14,053 nucleotides of DNA from Candidatus Hydrogenedentes bacterium UBA2224 (lineage in GTDB: Bacteria; Hydrogenedentota; Hydrogenedentia; Hydrogenedentales; SLHB01): positions 28,522 through 42,574 of the forward strand of contig DDYW01000167.1 in NCBI GenBank assembly GCA_002348185.1. Reading direction: 5' to 3'. The notes under the pieces are model-generated. The model was not told where the DNA came from. It did not search any database and saw only the letters and a list, made by a program, of their open reading frames with translations. Positions 1 to 7,686 of this stretch are shown piece after piece; position 1 is the stretch's first letter, and each line of letters begins with the position of its first letter. Both the position numbers and the translations under genes were made by a program.

Positions 1-248
1 GCGGCCAGTTGCAGCGCGTGGCCATTGCGCGTGCGCTCGCCAACGACCCCAAAATCATCCTCGCGGACGAGCCGACCGGCAACCTCGACACGTCTACCGG
101 CGACCAGATCATGACGCTCCTGTGCGACCTGAACCGGCACGGCAAAACCATCATCATGGTCACGCACGAACCCAGCATCGCGCTGCATGCAAAACGCCGG
201 ATCCACATGCTCGACGGCCACATCGAGCGCATCGAGGATGACGCGTAA
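1..248 (+). CDS. ABC transporter ATP-binding protein, C-terminal part (MacB/LolD type)
   Basis: This is the 3' end of an ATPase gene cut by the window edge; the reading frame is open from the first bases. The visible part starts in the ABC signature (GQLQRVAIARAL; the LSG lies outside). It continues with Walker B, ILADEPTGNLD, whose Asp and catalytic Glu codons are at 66-71. The switch His in MVTHEP is at 165-167. The ADEPTGNLD form with the following STG is typical of the MacB/LolD/FtsE branch that powers FtsX-like permeases, rather than of sugar or peptide importers. The product would bind and hydrolyse ATP at the inner membrane, driving the permease encoded directly downstream. The stop overlaps the next start by one base (TAATG at 246-250), indicating translational coupling. 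The exported substrate cannot be told. The N-terminal half, with Walker A, is not visible. Confidence 0.96.
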   Translation, partial: GQLQRVAIARALANDPKIILADEPTGNLDTSTGDQIMTLLCDLNRHGKTIIMVTHEPSIALHAKRRIHMLDGHIERIEDDA

Positions 249-1516
249 TGCAGATCTTTAATATAGCGCGAAACATCCACCTCGGCATCAAGTCACTCAT
301 GCTGCACAAACTCCGTTCACTGCTGACCATGCTCGGCATCGTGTTCGGCGTATCGAGCGTCATCGCGATGCTGTCTATCGGCGAGGGGGCCAGTAAAGAG
401 GCTCTCGAACAGATCCGAAAACTCGGCAGCACCAACATCCTTATCTCCACCATCAAACCCGTCGAAGATGAAGCCGTCGCCAACGTCCAAAGCCATATGA
501 GCATATACGGTCTCCTCTACGATGATGAGCAGCGCATCATCGAGACCTTCCCCGCGGTCCAGCGCACCGCCCCCGTCAAGGAAGTCCGGAAAGAGGGCCG
601 CCTCTACGAACGCGCCCTCGAACTGCGCGTCGTAGGGACCACCCCCGCCTGGTTTGATCTCGTACAGCGGTCGTTTGTCGCAGGAAGGGGCATTTTTCAG
701 CGGGATGTCGACGCCCACGCCCATGTCGTCGTGCTCACCGAGTACGGAGCGCGCAGGCTGCTCGCCACCGAACGCGCCATCGGGGCGCAGTTGCGCATCG
801 GAAGCGAGTTTTTCGAGGTCATCGGCATAGTCCGGAGCGAAGCCGAGCAGGGCGGAACGATTCAAACGCCCGACCAGGAGGTCGATGCCTACATTCCGCT
901 CAACGTCGCCCGGTCGTGCTTTGGCGACATGATCATCCGCCGGACTAGCGGGTCGCGCGAAATGGCCCGCGTCGAACTCCACCAGCTCATTGTCCAGATC
1001 CGCAGCGACGAAGAGGTCGAATCCACGGCCGCGGGCATCACGCGCATGCTCGAACGCTTTCACAAGAAGATCGACTACCGGCTCAGCGTCCCCCTGGCCT
1101 TGCTGCGGCAGGCGGAAGCCACCAAACGCAATTTCAACATCGTCCTCGGCTCCATCGCCGGCATCAGCCTCCTCGTCGGCGGCATCGGCATCATGAACAT
1201 CATGCTCGCTTCCGTCACCGAACGAACCCGCGAAATCGGCGTGCGGCGGGCCATCGGCGCCAAACGAAAGCAGATCGTCGTCCAGTTCCTCATTGAAACC
1301 GTCGTGCTGTCGACCCTCGGAGGATTCATTGGTATCGGCATCGGCGTCTCGATTCCCTGGCTGGTGACCCGGTTCTCCGGCATGCCCACCGTCGTCACAC
1401 CCGACAGCCTCGTCCTCTCCGTAGGCATCAGCATGGCCGTCGGCATCATCTTCGGCATCTACCCGGCCGTCCGCGCCGCAAACCTGGACCCCATTGAGGC
1501 CCTGCGCCACGAATAG
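248..1516 (+). CDS. MacB-type ABC transporter permease (FtsX family)
   Basis: A 422-residue inner-membrane permease with the full MacB plan. A short cytoplasmic N-terminus is followed by TM1 at about residues 25-45 (LTMLGIVFGVSSVIAMLSIGEGA, a hallmark of the family). A large periplasmic domain spans about 46-295. The C-terminal FtsX domain has TM2 near 298-320, the cytoplasmic coupling stretch TERTREIGVRRAIGAKRKQI, TM3 near 345-370, TM4 near 385-408, and the terminal motif YPAVRAANLDPIEALRHE. Family members work as dimers with the partner ATPase as mechanotransmitters that export macrolides, peptides, toxins or lipoproteins, often with a periplasmic adaptor and an outer-membrane channel. The adaptor, if present, would lie upstream of the window. 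The length of about 420 residues is normal for the separate-subunit form; the E. coli MacB fusion is longer because it includes the ATPase. The start is fixed by the one-base overlap with the ATPase gene. The substrate is unknown. Confidence 0.96.
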   Translation: MQIFNIARNIHLGIKSLMLHKLRSLLTMLGIVFGVSSVIAMLSIGEGASKEALEQIRKLGSTNILISTIKPVEDEAVANVQSHMSIYGLLYDDEQRIIETFPAVQRTAPVKEVRKEGRLYERALELRVVGTTPAWFDLVQRSFVAGRGIFQRDVDAHAHVVVLTEYGARRLLATERAIGAQLRIGSEFFEVIGIVRSEAEQGGTIQTPDQEVDAYIPLNVARSCFGDMIIRRTSGSREMARVELHQLIVQIRSDEEVESTAAGITRMLERFHKKIDYRLSVPLALLRQAEATKRNFNIVLGSIAGISLLVGGIGIMNIMLASVTERTREIGVRRAIGAKRKQIVVQFLIETVVLSTLGGFIGIGIGVSIPWLVTRFSGMPTVVTPDSLVLSVGISMAVGIIFGIYPAVRAANLDPIEALRHE

Positions 1517-1557
1517 CCTGGGGTCGGTCAGTAAATGCATAGGGCATCTCGCCTCGG

Positions 1558-1629
1558 GTAGCGCAGGCGTCTCGCCTGCATTTCTATCTTTCCGGGGCGA
1601 TCCGGATGCAGGCGAGACGCCTGCGCTAC
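1558..1629. repeat. REP-like nested palindrome (AGVSPA/AGETPAL type)
   Basis: Two perfect 24-bp arms, 1558-1581 and 1606-1629, are inverted copies separated by a 24-base loop. Each arm is itself a small hairpin: GCAGGCG-TCT-CGCCTGC on the left and GCAGGCG-AGA-CGCCTGC on the right. The element can therefore fold as one long stem or as two small stems. Reading through it on either strand gives the peptide pattern AGVSPA...AGETPAL, which I recall as a recurrent spurious peptide from dispersed repeats in environmental bacteria. It starts 42 bases after the permease stop and could also act as a transcript-end stabiliser. There is no T-tract, so it is not a classic intrinsic terminator. That it is a multi-copy family in this genome is inferred, since only one copy is in the window. 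Confidence 0.85.
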
Positions 1630-1682
1630 AAGATCCCCATTCTTCTGCGGGGTCTCCAAACTCGGTGGTCTCGCTGCTCTCG

Positions 1683-1711
1683 TTGCCGATGCGCCTGTTT
1701 CCAGCTATAAT
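1683..1711 (+). promoter_or_regulatory. Sigma70-type promoter candidate, TTGCCG-N17-TATAAT
   Basis: A perfect TATAAT at 1706-1711 lies 17 bases after TTGCCG (1683-1688), which keeps the TTG of the -35 consensus. In this GC-rich setting an exact TATAAT with ideal spacing is unlikely to be chance. Transcription would begin around 1718, essentially at the ATG at 1719, so any translation from that ATG would be leaderless. Confidence 0.55.
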
Positions 1712-1718
1712 TAGTCCC

Positions 1719-2087
1719 ATGCGCGATGTTGCTCAGTATTCCGGAACCCTCCGGACCCCGTTGCAGCGGACAGTAGCCGCGGTGGTCGTGCTGACCATGG
1801 CGTGCGTGCCGGTGTGCCTCCTCGAAGTGCCGTCTACGCTCGCCGGCTCACCACACCCGCCCGTGCTCGAAACCGATTATTCCAGCCGCATCGCCGTGGT
1901 CCAGTCCGGACCAACCAGCGAATGGAAGGGGATGCGTCTCCCCCTGGAATGCGGCCCGCCTGGCGCTGCCGCTTTCGCGTTCGACCTGCCCTCGGCGGCG
2001 TCCTCCACGCCCCGGCCCGCAGGGCGCGCCTTTGCCGCCTGCGGTTCCCGCACCGTGTTCCTTCTCAAACATCAGCTTCAGGTGTGA
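1719..2087 (+). CDS. Possible small secreted hypothetical protein (122 aa), leaderless
   Basis: I do not recognise this protein. The frame opens at ATG 1719 with a hydrophilic start, an Arg at residue 18, then a hydrophobic stretch (TVAAVVVLTMACVPVCLL, about residues 19-36). That resembles a signal peptide or single membrane anchor, with a possible cleavage after ...STLAG. The rest is Pro/Ala/Ser-rich with several cysteines and no repeats. Codons favour G/C in the third position, as in neighbouring genes, but in this base composition that is weak proof. There is no Shine-Dalgarno sequence; instead a TATAAT box ends eight bases before the ATG, which would give a leaderless mRNA. The same frame is open further upstream through the REP-like palindrome, but that part is not credible coding. 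If this is not a gene, 1517-2199 holds only the palindrome and the promoter. Overlapping frames in the same stretch look less plausible. Confidence 0.42.
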   Translation: MRDVAQYSGTLRTPLQRTVAAVVVLTMACVPVCLLEVPSTLAGSPHPPVLETDYSSRIAVVQSGPTSEWKGMRLPLECGPPGAAAFAFDLPSAASSTPRPAGRAFAACGSRTVFLLKHQLQV

Positions 2088-2199
2088 TCCCTCCTTTCTC
2101 GACGCCGCCATGCATTCACTGAATCCGGTTCCCTGATCGATTGCGCCCGGCGTATGTGCCGGAAATGCCGGTCCATCAGGCCCGAGAAAGGAAACGAAA

Positions 2200-2394
2200 A
2201 TGACGACTCAGACCCCCACTGTCACGTGCTGCCACTGCGGCAAACCGGTCACGTACCACTACGACGAGGTCAACCACCGCCAACACCTGTGGCTGACGAT
2301 CTTCACGCTCGGACTCTGGGCTCCGATGTGGCTGTTCGACATCGTGTCGAAAATAAAGATCTGCGACGTGTGCGGTAAACCCACCAAGGAATAA
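2200..2394 (+). CDS. Small double-CxxC protein with hydrophobic centre (LITAF-like zinc ribbon)
   Basis: A 64-residue protein with two zinc-knuckle pairs, CCHCGK near residues 10-15 and CDVCGK near 56-61. They flank a hydrophobic, Trp-rich stretch (HLWLTIFTLGLWAPMWLFDIVS, about 29-50). Two CxxC pairs joined by a membrane-seeking helix are the plan of LITAF-like domains: the knuckles close into one zinc site and the helix dips into the membrane surface. Similar short bacterial proteins exist, and their function is unknown to me. The start is well supported: AAAGGA lies seven to eight bases before ATG 2200. There is no signal peptide, so it is probably a cytosolic-face membrane-associated protein. 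It stands alone between the possible secreted protein and the hydrolase cluster, and is followed by a strong hairpin. Family assignment is by motif layout only. Confidence 0.85.
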   Translation: MTTQTPTVTCCHCGKPVTYHYDEVNHRQHLWLTIFTLGLWAPMWLFDIVSKIKICDVCGKPTKE

Positions 2395-2413
2395 CCCCCC
2401 AGAGCCCATCCGA

Positions 2414-2463
2414 AATCGGGGGCACGCACGGAGCGCGTCCGGCGCGACGGCGTGTCCCCGATT
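2414..2463 (+). terminator. Strong hairpin after the small zinc-ribbon gene
   Basis: Arms 2414-2427 (AATCGGGGGCACGC) and 2450-2463 (GCGTGTCCCCGATT) pair over 14 positions with a single G-U, around a GC-rich 22-base loop. It begins 19 bases after the stop at 2394. No T-run follows (GTGATATGG), so it may be a factor-assisted terminator, an RNA-stabilising stem, or a REP-like dispersed palindrome rather than a classic intrinsic terminator. Confidence 0.5.
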
Positions 2464-2583
2464 GTGATATGGTGGTCTATGGTGTGACTCCCCGCGCGAG
2501 TCTCTGCTCTTCATCATGTTGCATGGTTCCATTCGGCTATCCGGCACGTCTGATTGCCGGCAAAACACGGGAGTGTGATTCGC

Positions 2584-5187
2584 ATGAAATCCTGCCGGAT
2601 CATTCCAATCCTTGCTGTTGGTCTTCTCATGGGTTCGGTCGCCCGGAGCGCGGCGTACCGCGACGTGGCCATCCAGACGGGCGAGACGGCCGGACCCGTC
2701 GAGCAGCGCGTCGCGCGCCTGCTCCAGGAACGTCTCGCCGAGCCAGGCATGGTGCCCGTGCGAATGGGCGACAGCGCAGCCTCCGAAACCGGCACGCTCA
2801 CCATCCTTCTGGGCCGCCCCGAACACCACGCGGCCTTGCGCGACGCCATGAAGGCCGAAGGAATCCCTCCTCTGACCCCCCTCGCCCCTGGGCCGGAAGG
2901 TTTCCTGCTCCAATTGCTTCCATCGGGCCCGGGCGGCACGCTGCTCGCCGCGGGCATGGACGACCGCGGCTGCCTGTACGCTGCCGGTGAGATTCTCCGC
3001 CAGGCGACATTTGAGGACGGCGCGCTCACCCTGCCCGACGCCTTCCACGTGCGGACCGCACCAGCCTTCGAAATCCGCGGCACGCAGTTCGGCCAAAGCG
3101 GCGTCGCACTCAGTCTGGGGAAAAACCGCCCGTGGACACCGGAAGAAACCCAGCGCGTTATTCTGAATTATGCGCTGGCCGGCGCCAACACTTTTGAAAC
3201 CGCCCCCGGACCCATGTACGACTTCATCGTGTCCTACGGTCTAATGACGCTCACGGACGGCGATGCCAACATCGCGCACGGCGAAGTCCCGAAAGCCTGG
3301 GAAGCCGCCGAGTCCATCGGACGCGGGGGCTATGTCTGCCTGTCCGTTCCCGAGGCGCGCGCACGCATGCTTGAACAGTGTGAAAAACAGTTCCGGACCA
3401 GCCCTTTCTTCGACCTCGTGCGATTCAAGGGCGGTGACGGCGGCGGCTGCGAATGCGACCGCTGCGATCCCTACGGCAAGATCTTCATCGAGACCGTGGC
3501 CGAAATGGCCAAAATCGTCCGCAAATACCACCCCAACTCGCGCATCTTCATCGTAAACCAGAAATTCGACGACGCCGATGACCGCGCCATATTCGATTAT
3601 CTCCAGGCGGAACCGCGCGCGTGGTTGTGGGCCTTCGGATACGGGCCCGGCTCCGATGCCACCACCTGGCAGCCCGGGCACCGCCAGACCCACCGCATGG
3701 ACCTGTTCCGTTACCCCGGCTACGGCCCCTATGCCCTGTATCCGCGCGAGATCCTGCGCGAACTGCCTCCGCGCCATCAGCTCATGTACTTCAACGAGAT
3801 CACCCACTGGAAATACGCGCAGCATGCCTATATCCAGATGTATCCCCGGGCGGATCGCAACGGCGATCTCCCTCCCCACTGGAGCCATGAGATCTACGAA
3901 CGCCGCCCCGATCAGGCCCTCACGAAGGTCTACTCGCGCCTGACCTGGTTCGCCTGGCCCCGCTTCTATCACCGCGTGTTCAGCGATCTCATGCACTACG
4001 GCGTCGGCGACGTCACGCACAGCAGCGGTCACCACGACCATTTCAACCAGTGGCTCTGGCAACGCCTGCTCTGGGCGCCGCGGCAGACCCCCGAAGACGT
4101 CACGGCCGAATACTGCCGCACGTGGTTCGGTCCCGAAGCCGCCCCGTTAATGACGGAGGCCATTCTGCTCCTGGAAGACGTGATGCAGGAGATCCCCGGA
4201 ACGCCCATCGACCGGAAGGAGTGCGTGGAACGCTGCTACGACCTCATGAAACAGGCCGGCGAGGCCATGCCCGCCTGGCGCCAGCAGCAGGATTATGTCT
4301 GGCACATGTACATGCAGAAGGCCGCCGTGGACCGCTACACGCAGGAACGGGTGCGACAGCAGAAAGCGCTGCAGCAGCGGCTCGAGACCCACCTTCGCGA
4401 CACCGCGCAGCCCGCAACGGACGAAGCGCTCACCACCGCCCTCGCTTGGTTCGACGACCTGGCCGAAACCGGCACCATGACGTCCCTCCGGGAGGAAGCC
4501 TTCGCGTTGGGAGAGATCAGCAACGCGCGGTTCGGCATGCGCAGCGAAGGCCTCTTCAACCTCGAACACGACTACATCGGGCTGGGCTGGCTCAAACGCC
4601 AGTTGGAACGCGCCCTCGCCGCGTCCGGCGACGAACGCCGCGAAATGCTCGCAATGATCACCGACTACGAGAATCCCGGCGAAGGCGGCTTCTACGACAA
4701 TCTGGGCACCGGGAACAACGCCCCCCATGTGGTCTTCGGATACCCGTACGACCACGGCCAGCCGTACCTCAACGAAATGCTCGACGAAGGAAACCGTCCC
4801 AGCCAGGCGTCCATGCACTTCACCCAGGACGAAGACCAGGGCGTGACCTTGCACTATCGCAGTCTCGATCCGGCGGCCGCGTACCGCATTCGATTCACCT
4901 TCGTCCGGCCCTGGTATCAGGAGCGCTATGCCGAACGCATGAATCAAAAGGCCCAAACCATCTATGCGGACGACCGCGTCCTCGCGGAGAACCTCGAACT
5001 GCCGTTCAAAATGAGCGATTTCTTCACCTTCGACATCCCCCAGGACCTCACCCGGGACGGCGAACTGGAGATCCGGTTCGAGCGGGGAGCCGACGTCGCC
5101 CGCGGCGACCGCGTGTCGCGCGAGCAGTGGCGCAACTCCGGCGGCTGGGGGACCCTGGTCTCGGAAGCCTGGCTGATGAAGCGCTAG
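2584..5187 (+). CDS. Secreted glycoside hydrolase-like protein (GH20b-type N-domain, GH163/DUF4838-like barrel)
   Basis: An 867-residue exported protein. ATG 2584 is preferred over an in-frame TTG at 2554: it has GGGAG at 2569-2573 and opens a clean signal peptide (MKSCRIIPILAVGLLMGSVARSAA). Residues about 30-145 resemble the GH20b/GH67 N-terminal domain (TILLG..., EGFLLQL, GMDDRGCLYAAGEILRQ). A barrel-like region covers about 150-530. It contains VRFKGGDGGGCECDRC with D285, C289, C291 and C294, a Cys-rich acidic loop reminiscent of GH163 (DUF4838) enzymes, followed by an ETVAEMAKIVRKYHPNSRIFIVNQKF strand. Conserved His-rich SSGHHDHFNQWLWQRLLW starts near S480. A helical region (about 530-735) follows, then a C-terminal beta-domain (about 741-867) ending in SEAWLMKR. 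Likely role: periplasmic or extracellular cleavage of an oligosaccharide; substrate and catalytic residues are unassigned. Hydrolase-like nature is likely, the exact family is not certain. Confidence 0.9.
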   Translation: MKSCRIIPILAVGLLMGSVARSAAYRDVAIQTGETAGPVEQRVARLLQERLAEPGMVPVRMGDSAASETGTLTILLGRPEHHAALRDAMKAEGIPPLTPLAPGPEGFLLQLLPSGPGGTLLAAGMDDRGCLYAAGEILRQATFEDGALTLPDAFHVRTAPAFEIRGTQFGQSGVALSLGKNRPWTPEETQRVILNYALAGANTFETAPGPMYDFIVSYGLMTLTDGDANIAHGEVPKAWEAAESIGRGGYVCLSVPEARARMLEQCEKQFRTSPFFDLVRFKGGDGGGCECDRCDPYGKIFIETVAEMAKIVRKYHPNSRIFIVNQKFDDADDRAIFDYLQAEPRAWLWAFGYGPGSDATTWQPGHRQTHRMDLFRYPGYGPYALYPREILRELPPRHQLMYFNEITHWKYAQHAYIQMYPRADRNGDLPPHWSHEIYERRPDQALTKVYSRLTWFAWPRFYHRVFSDLMHYGVGDVTHSSGHHDHFNQWLWQRLLWAPRQTPEDVTAEYCRTWFGPEAAPLMTEAILLLEDVMQEIPGTPIDRKECVERCYDLMKQAGEAMPAWRQQQDYVWHMYMQKAAVDRYTQERVRQQKALQQRLETHLRDTAQPATDEALTTALAWFDDLAETGTMTSLREEAFALGEISNARFGMRSEGLFNLEHDYIGLGWLKRQLERALAASGDERREMLAMITDYENPGEGGFYDNLGTGNNAPHVVFGYPYDHGQPYLNEMLDEGNRPSQASMHFTQDEDQGVTLHYRSLDPAAAYRIRFTFVRPWYQERYAERMNQKAQTIYADDRVLAENLELPFKMSDFFTFDIPQDLTRDGELEIRFERGADVARGDRVSREQWRNSGGWGTLVSEAWLMKR

Positions 5188-5238
5188 CACCCGCGGACGA
5201 CCACCGGGGTATGCCCGATGCCCCGGCGGCGGCCGGAA

Positions 5239-5268
5239 TTGATTCCCCTCGCCGCATTCCTGCATATT
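5239..5268 (+). promoter_or_regulatory. Weak promoter candidate TTGATT-N18-CATATT
   Basis: TTGATT (5239-5244) and CATATT (5263-5268) each match four of six consensus bases with an 18-base spacer. They sit in the 183-base gap before the second hydrolase gene. The gap also holds a small hairpin, GGCGGC (5276-5281) with GCCGCC (5289-5294), just after the predicted start site. Evidence is by pattern alone. Confidence 0.25.
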
Positions 5269-5370
5269 GCATGCGGGCGGCATGGAACGCCGCCTGCTCA
5301 TCGTTAACCGGAACGCCGTCAGGCCGTGCCCGCGCACGCTGGGCCGGCAGGACGCAAGGATGCTCTAAAC

Positions 5371-7686
5371 ATGTCCACTCCTTTCTCTTGTGTCATGGGT
5401 GCGTTGACCGCATTCCTCTGCTGCACGGCCTGGGCCGCGACGGATGACGCGGCGCTTCCGCACGGCGACGCGCCCCCGCCGGTAACGTTCGCGCACTTCC
5501 CCGATACCGCGCACGCATTCGTCTGGCGCAACTGGAACGCCGTCAAACCGGCAAAACTCGCTGAGGTGCTCGGGGCAACGGTCGAGGACATCACGGCGAT
5601 GGCCGTATCGATGGGACTGCCCGTGCAACCCGCCGTCTCCCCTGACCTGAAGAAACGAGGTTACGCCACCCTCATCCGCAGAAACTGGCATCTTCTGCCT
5701 TACGAGCAACTGCTGCAACTCGTCGAGATGACCCCCGAGCGCCTGGCGTTTACCCTGCGCGAAGAAGACTTCCTGTGGATCAAGCTCGGCCGCCTCAAAC
5801 CGGCCTGCCCGCCCGTCCGTTACCAGAAACCGGATGAAGACGCACGCGCCAGGGCCGCGGAAATCCGCGCCGTAGTTCACGAGGTGTTCGGCGACGAACT
5901 CGCGCTTCCCGCCGAGCCGCGCTTCGATTTCGTCCGGCAGCTCAAAGACGTCCCCCCCGGCTACACTCCGCCGCCCCCGGCGGCCGCTCTGAGCGATCCC
6001 CGGCGGCTGGTCTATTCCTACGTCGCCGTTTTCGGCGATCCACTGCTGACCCCCGAGTTAAACCCCTACCCCGACGGATTACTCGCGCGGCTGTCGCAGG
6101 CCGGCATCAACGGCGTGTGGCTGCAGGGCCTCTTGAGGGACCTGGCGCCGGGCGGCGACACGTTTCCCGAATTCGGCGAAAACCACGAGACCCGGCTCGC
6201 CAACCTCCGGGAACTGGTCCAACGCGCCAAGACCTTCGGCATCGGCATTTACCTCTACCTCAACGAGCCGCGCGCCCTGCCCAACGCCTTCTTTGACAAG
6301 CACCCCGAGATTGCCGGCGTGCAAGAGGGGGACTTGACCGCCCTGTGCACCTCGCATCCCGCCGTACGCGACTGGATGGGAGCCGCCCTGACCCACATCT
6401 TTCGCGAAGTGCCGGAGCTGGCCGGCGTCTATACCATCACCGCGTCTGAAAACCTGACCAATTGCGCATCCCACGGCGCCTGGAACGCCTGCGAGCGCTG
6501 CAAAGACCGCACCGACGGCGACATTCTCGCCGAGGTGGTTCAGGTCATCGAAGAGGGCGTGCACCGCGGCAACCCGGACGCCGCTGTCCTGATCTCCGAT
6601 TGGGGCTGGCGCGGACACGGCGACGCCCCCGATATCATCGCCCGCCTCCCCAAATCCGTTTACCTCATGTCCGTCAGCGAATGGCATTTGCCCATCGAGC
6701 GGGGCGGCATCCAATCGACGGTCGGCGAATACTCGATCTCCGCCGTCGGCCCCGGCCCGCGCTCCCAGGCCCACTGGAAGACCGCCCGCGAAACCGGACT
6801 CAAAACCGGCACGGAAATCCAATTCAACAACACCTGCGAAATCGCGACCGTCCCGTACCTGCCCGTCATGGATTTGATCGCCGAACACTGCACCAATCTG
6901 CGCGATGCGGCCCGGCTCGACGCCATGCTGATCGGCTGGACCATGGGCGGATTCCCTTCCCCCAATTTCCAGCTTGCGCACCGCCTGAGCCAGACGCCCG
7001 CCCCCAGCGCCGATGTCGTGCTGGATGACATCGCCCGCGAACGATTCGGAGCCGATGCCGCGCCCGGCGTGCGCAAAGCCTGGACCCTCATGAGCGACGC
7101 GTTTCGCGAATACCCGTTTCACATCAGCGTGGTGTACACCTCCCCCGTTCAATGCGGCCCCGCCAATCCCCTCTTCTCCGCCCCAACCGGCTACAGCGCG
7201 ACCATGTGGGGGATTCCCTACGACGACCTCAACGGCTGGCGCGGGCCCTACCCGCCGGAAATCTTCGCCGCGCAATTCGAAGAAGTCGCGCAGGGCTGGC
7301 AGCAAGGCATCGCCGAACTCGAAGCCGCCCTGCAAAAGACGCCCGCGCCGCTCCGCGCCGAAGCCGGCGCCGACCTCCGTTTGGCCCGCGCCGCCGCCAT
7401 CCATTTCCAGTCGGTTGCCAACCAGGCCCGATTCGTGATGGCGCGCGACGCCCTCGCCAGCTCCAGCGATGCGCTTGCTCCCGAACAGCGCGAACAGCAC
7501 CTGACCGAACTGCGCAAAGCCCTCGAGTCCGAAATGGCCCTCGCCCGGCAGCTCTTCACCCTGACCCGCGAAGACTCCCGAATCGGGTTCGAACCCTCGT
7601 GCCAGTACTTCTACCTCCCGCTCGACCTCGTCGAAAAAGTGCTCAACTGCCGCTTTCTCCTCGAGTTTTGGGGACACAATACTTAA
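5371..7686 (+). CDS. Secreted barrel glycoside hydrolase-like protein with duplicated N-terminal helical module
   Basis: A 771-residue exported protein. ATG 5371 is chosen because AAGGA lies at 5356-5360 and the N-terminus is a signal peptide (STPFSCVMGALTAFLCCTAWA). Two related helical units follow: residues 51-84 (WRNWNAVKPAKLAEVLGATVEDI) and 102-135 (RRNWHLLPYEQLLQLVEMTPERL). They are offset by 51 residues and share RNW, Leu, Thr and Glu positions. A TIM-barrel-like region starts near 213 (RLVYSYVAVFGDPLL), with INGVWLQGLLRDLAP, a TASEN strand end with E360, C365, an ACERC pair (C374, C377), and ISDWGW with D410. A helical tail spans about 630-771. E360 and D410 sit where retaining or inverting hydrolases often place acids, but this is conjecture. 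Together with 2584-5187 it looks like part of a polysaccharide cassette. The last few codons and the stop lie inside an inverted-repeat element, so the C-terminus may be altered. The family is unnamed to me. Confidence 0.9.
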   Translation: MSTPFSCVMGALTAFLCCTAWAATDDAALPHGDAPPPVTFAHFPDTAHAFVWRNWNAVKPAKLAEVLGATVEDITAMAVSMGLPVQPAVSPDLKKRGYATLIRRNWHLLPYEQLLQLVEMTPERLAFTLREEDFLWIKLGRLKPACPPVRYQKPDEDARARAAEIRAVVHEVFGDELALPAEPRFDFVRQLKDVPPGYTPPPPAAALSDPRRLVYSYVAVFGDPLLTPELNPYPDGLLARLSQAGINGVWLQGLLRDLAPGGDTFPEFGENHETRLANLRELVQRAKTFGIGIYLYLNEPRALPNAFFDKHPEIAGVQEGDLTALCTSHPAVRDWMGAALTHIFREVPELAGVYTITASENLTNCASHGAWNACERCKDRTDGDILAEVVQVIEEGVHRGNPDAAVLISDWGWRGHGDAPDIIARLPKSVYLMSVSEWHLPIERGGIQSTVGEYSISAVGPGPRSQAHWKTARETGLKTGTEIQFNNTCEIATVPYLPVMDLIAEHCTNLRDAARLDAMLIGWTMGGFPSPNFQLAHRLSQTPAPSADVVLDDIARERFGADAAPGVRKAWTLMSDAFREYPFHISVVYTSPVQCGPANPLFSAPTGYSATMWGIPYDDLNGWRGPYPPEIFAAQFEEVAQGWQQGIAELEAALQKTPAPLRAEAGADLRLARAAAIHFQSVANQARFVMARDALASSSDALAPEQREQHLTELRKALESEMALARQLFTLTREDSRIGFEPSCQYFYLPLDLVEKVLNCRFLLEFWGHNT

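Noticed and set aside
1494..1718. Extension of the small secreted frame upstream to 1494
   Set aside because: This part overlaps the permease gene end and translates the palindrome (AGVSPA...AGETPAL), a known kind of spurious peptide.
317..1720. A 467-residue minus-strand frame over the permease gene
   Set aside because: It is acidic low-complexity sequence opposite a clear MacB-type permease and runs through the REP-like palindrome. It is a shadow frame.
4050..5447. A 465-residue plus-strand frame overlapping the end of the first hydrolase
   Set aside because: It is Arg/Pro-rich, typical of a +1 shadow of GC-rich coding DNA. The hydrolase frame continues with conserved-looking beta-domain sequence to 5187.
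6079..7677. A 532-residue minus-strand frame opposite the second hydrolase
   Set aside because: It is Gly/Val/Ala-rich without motifs and lies opposite a gene with strong start and domain evidence.
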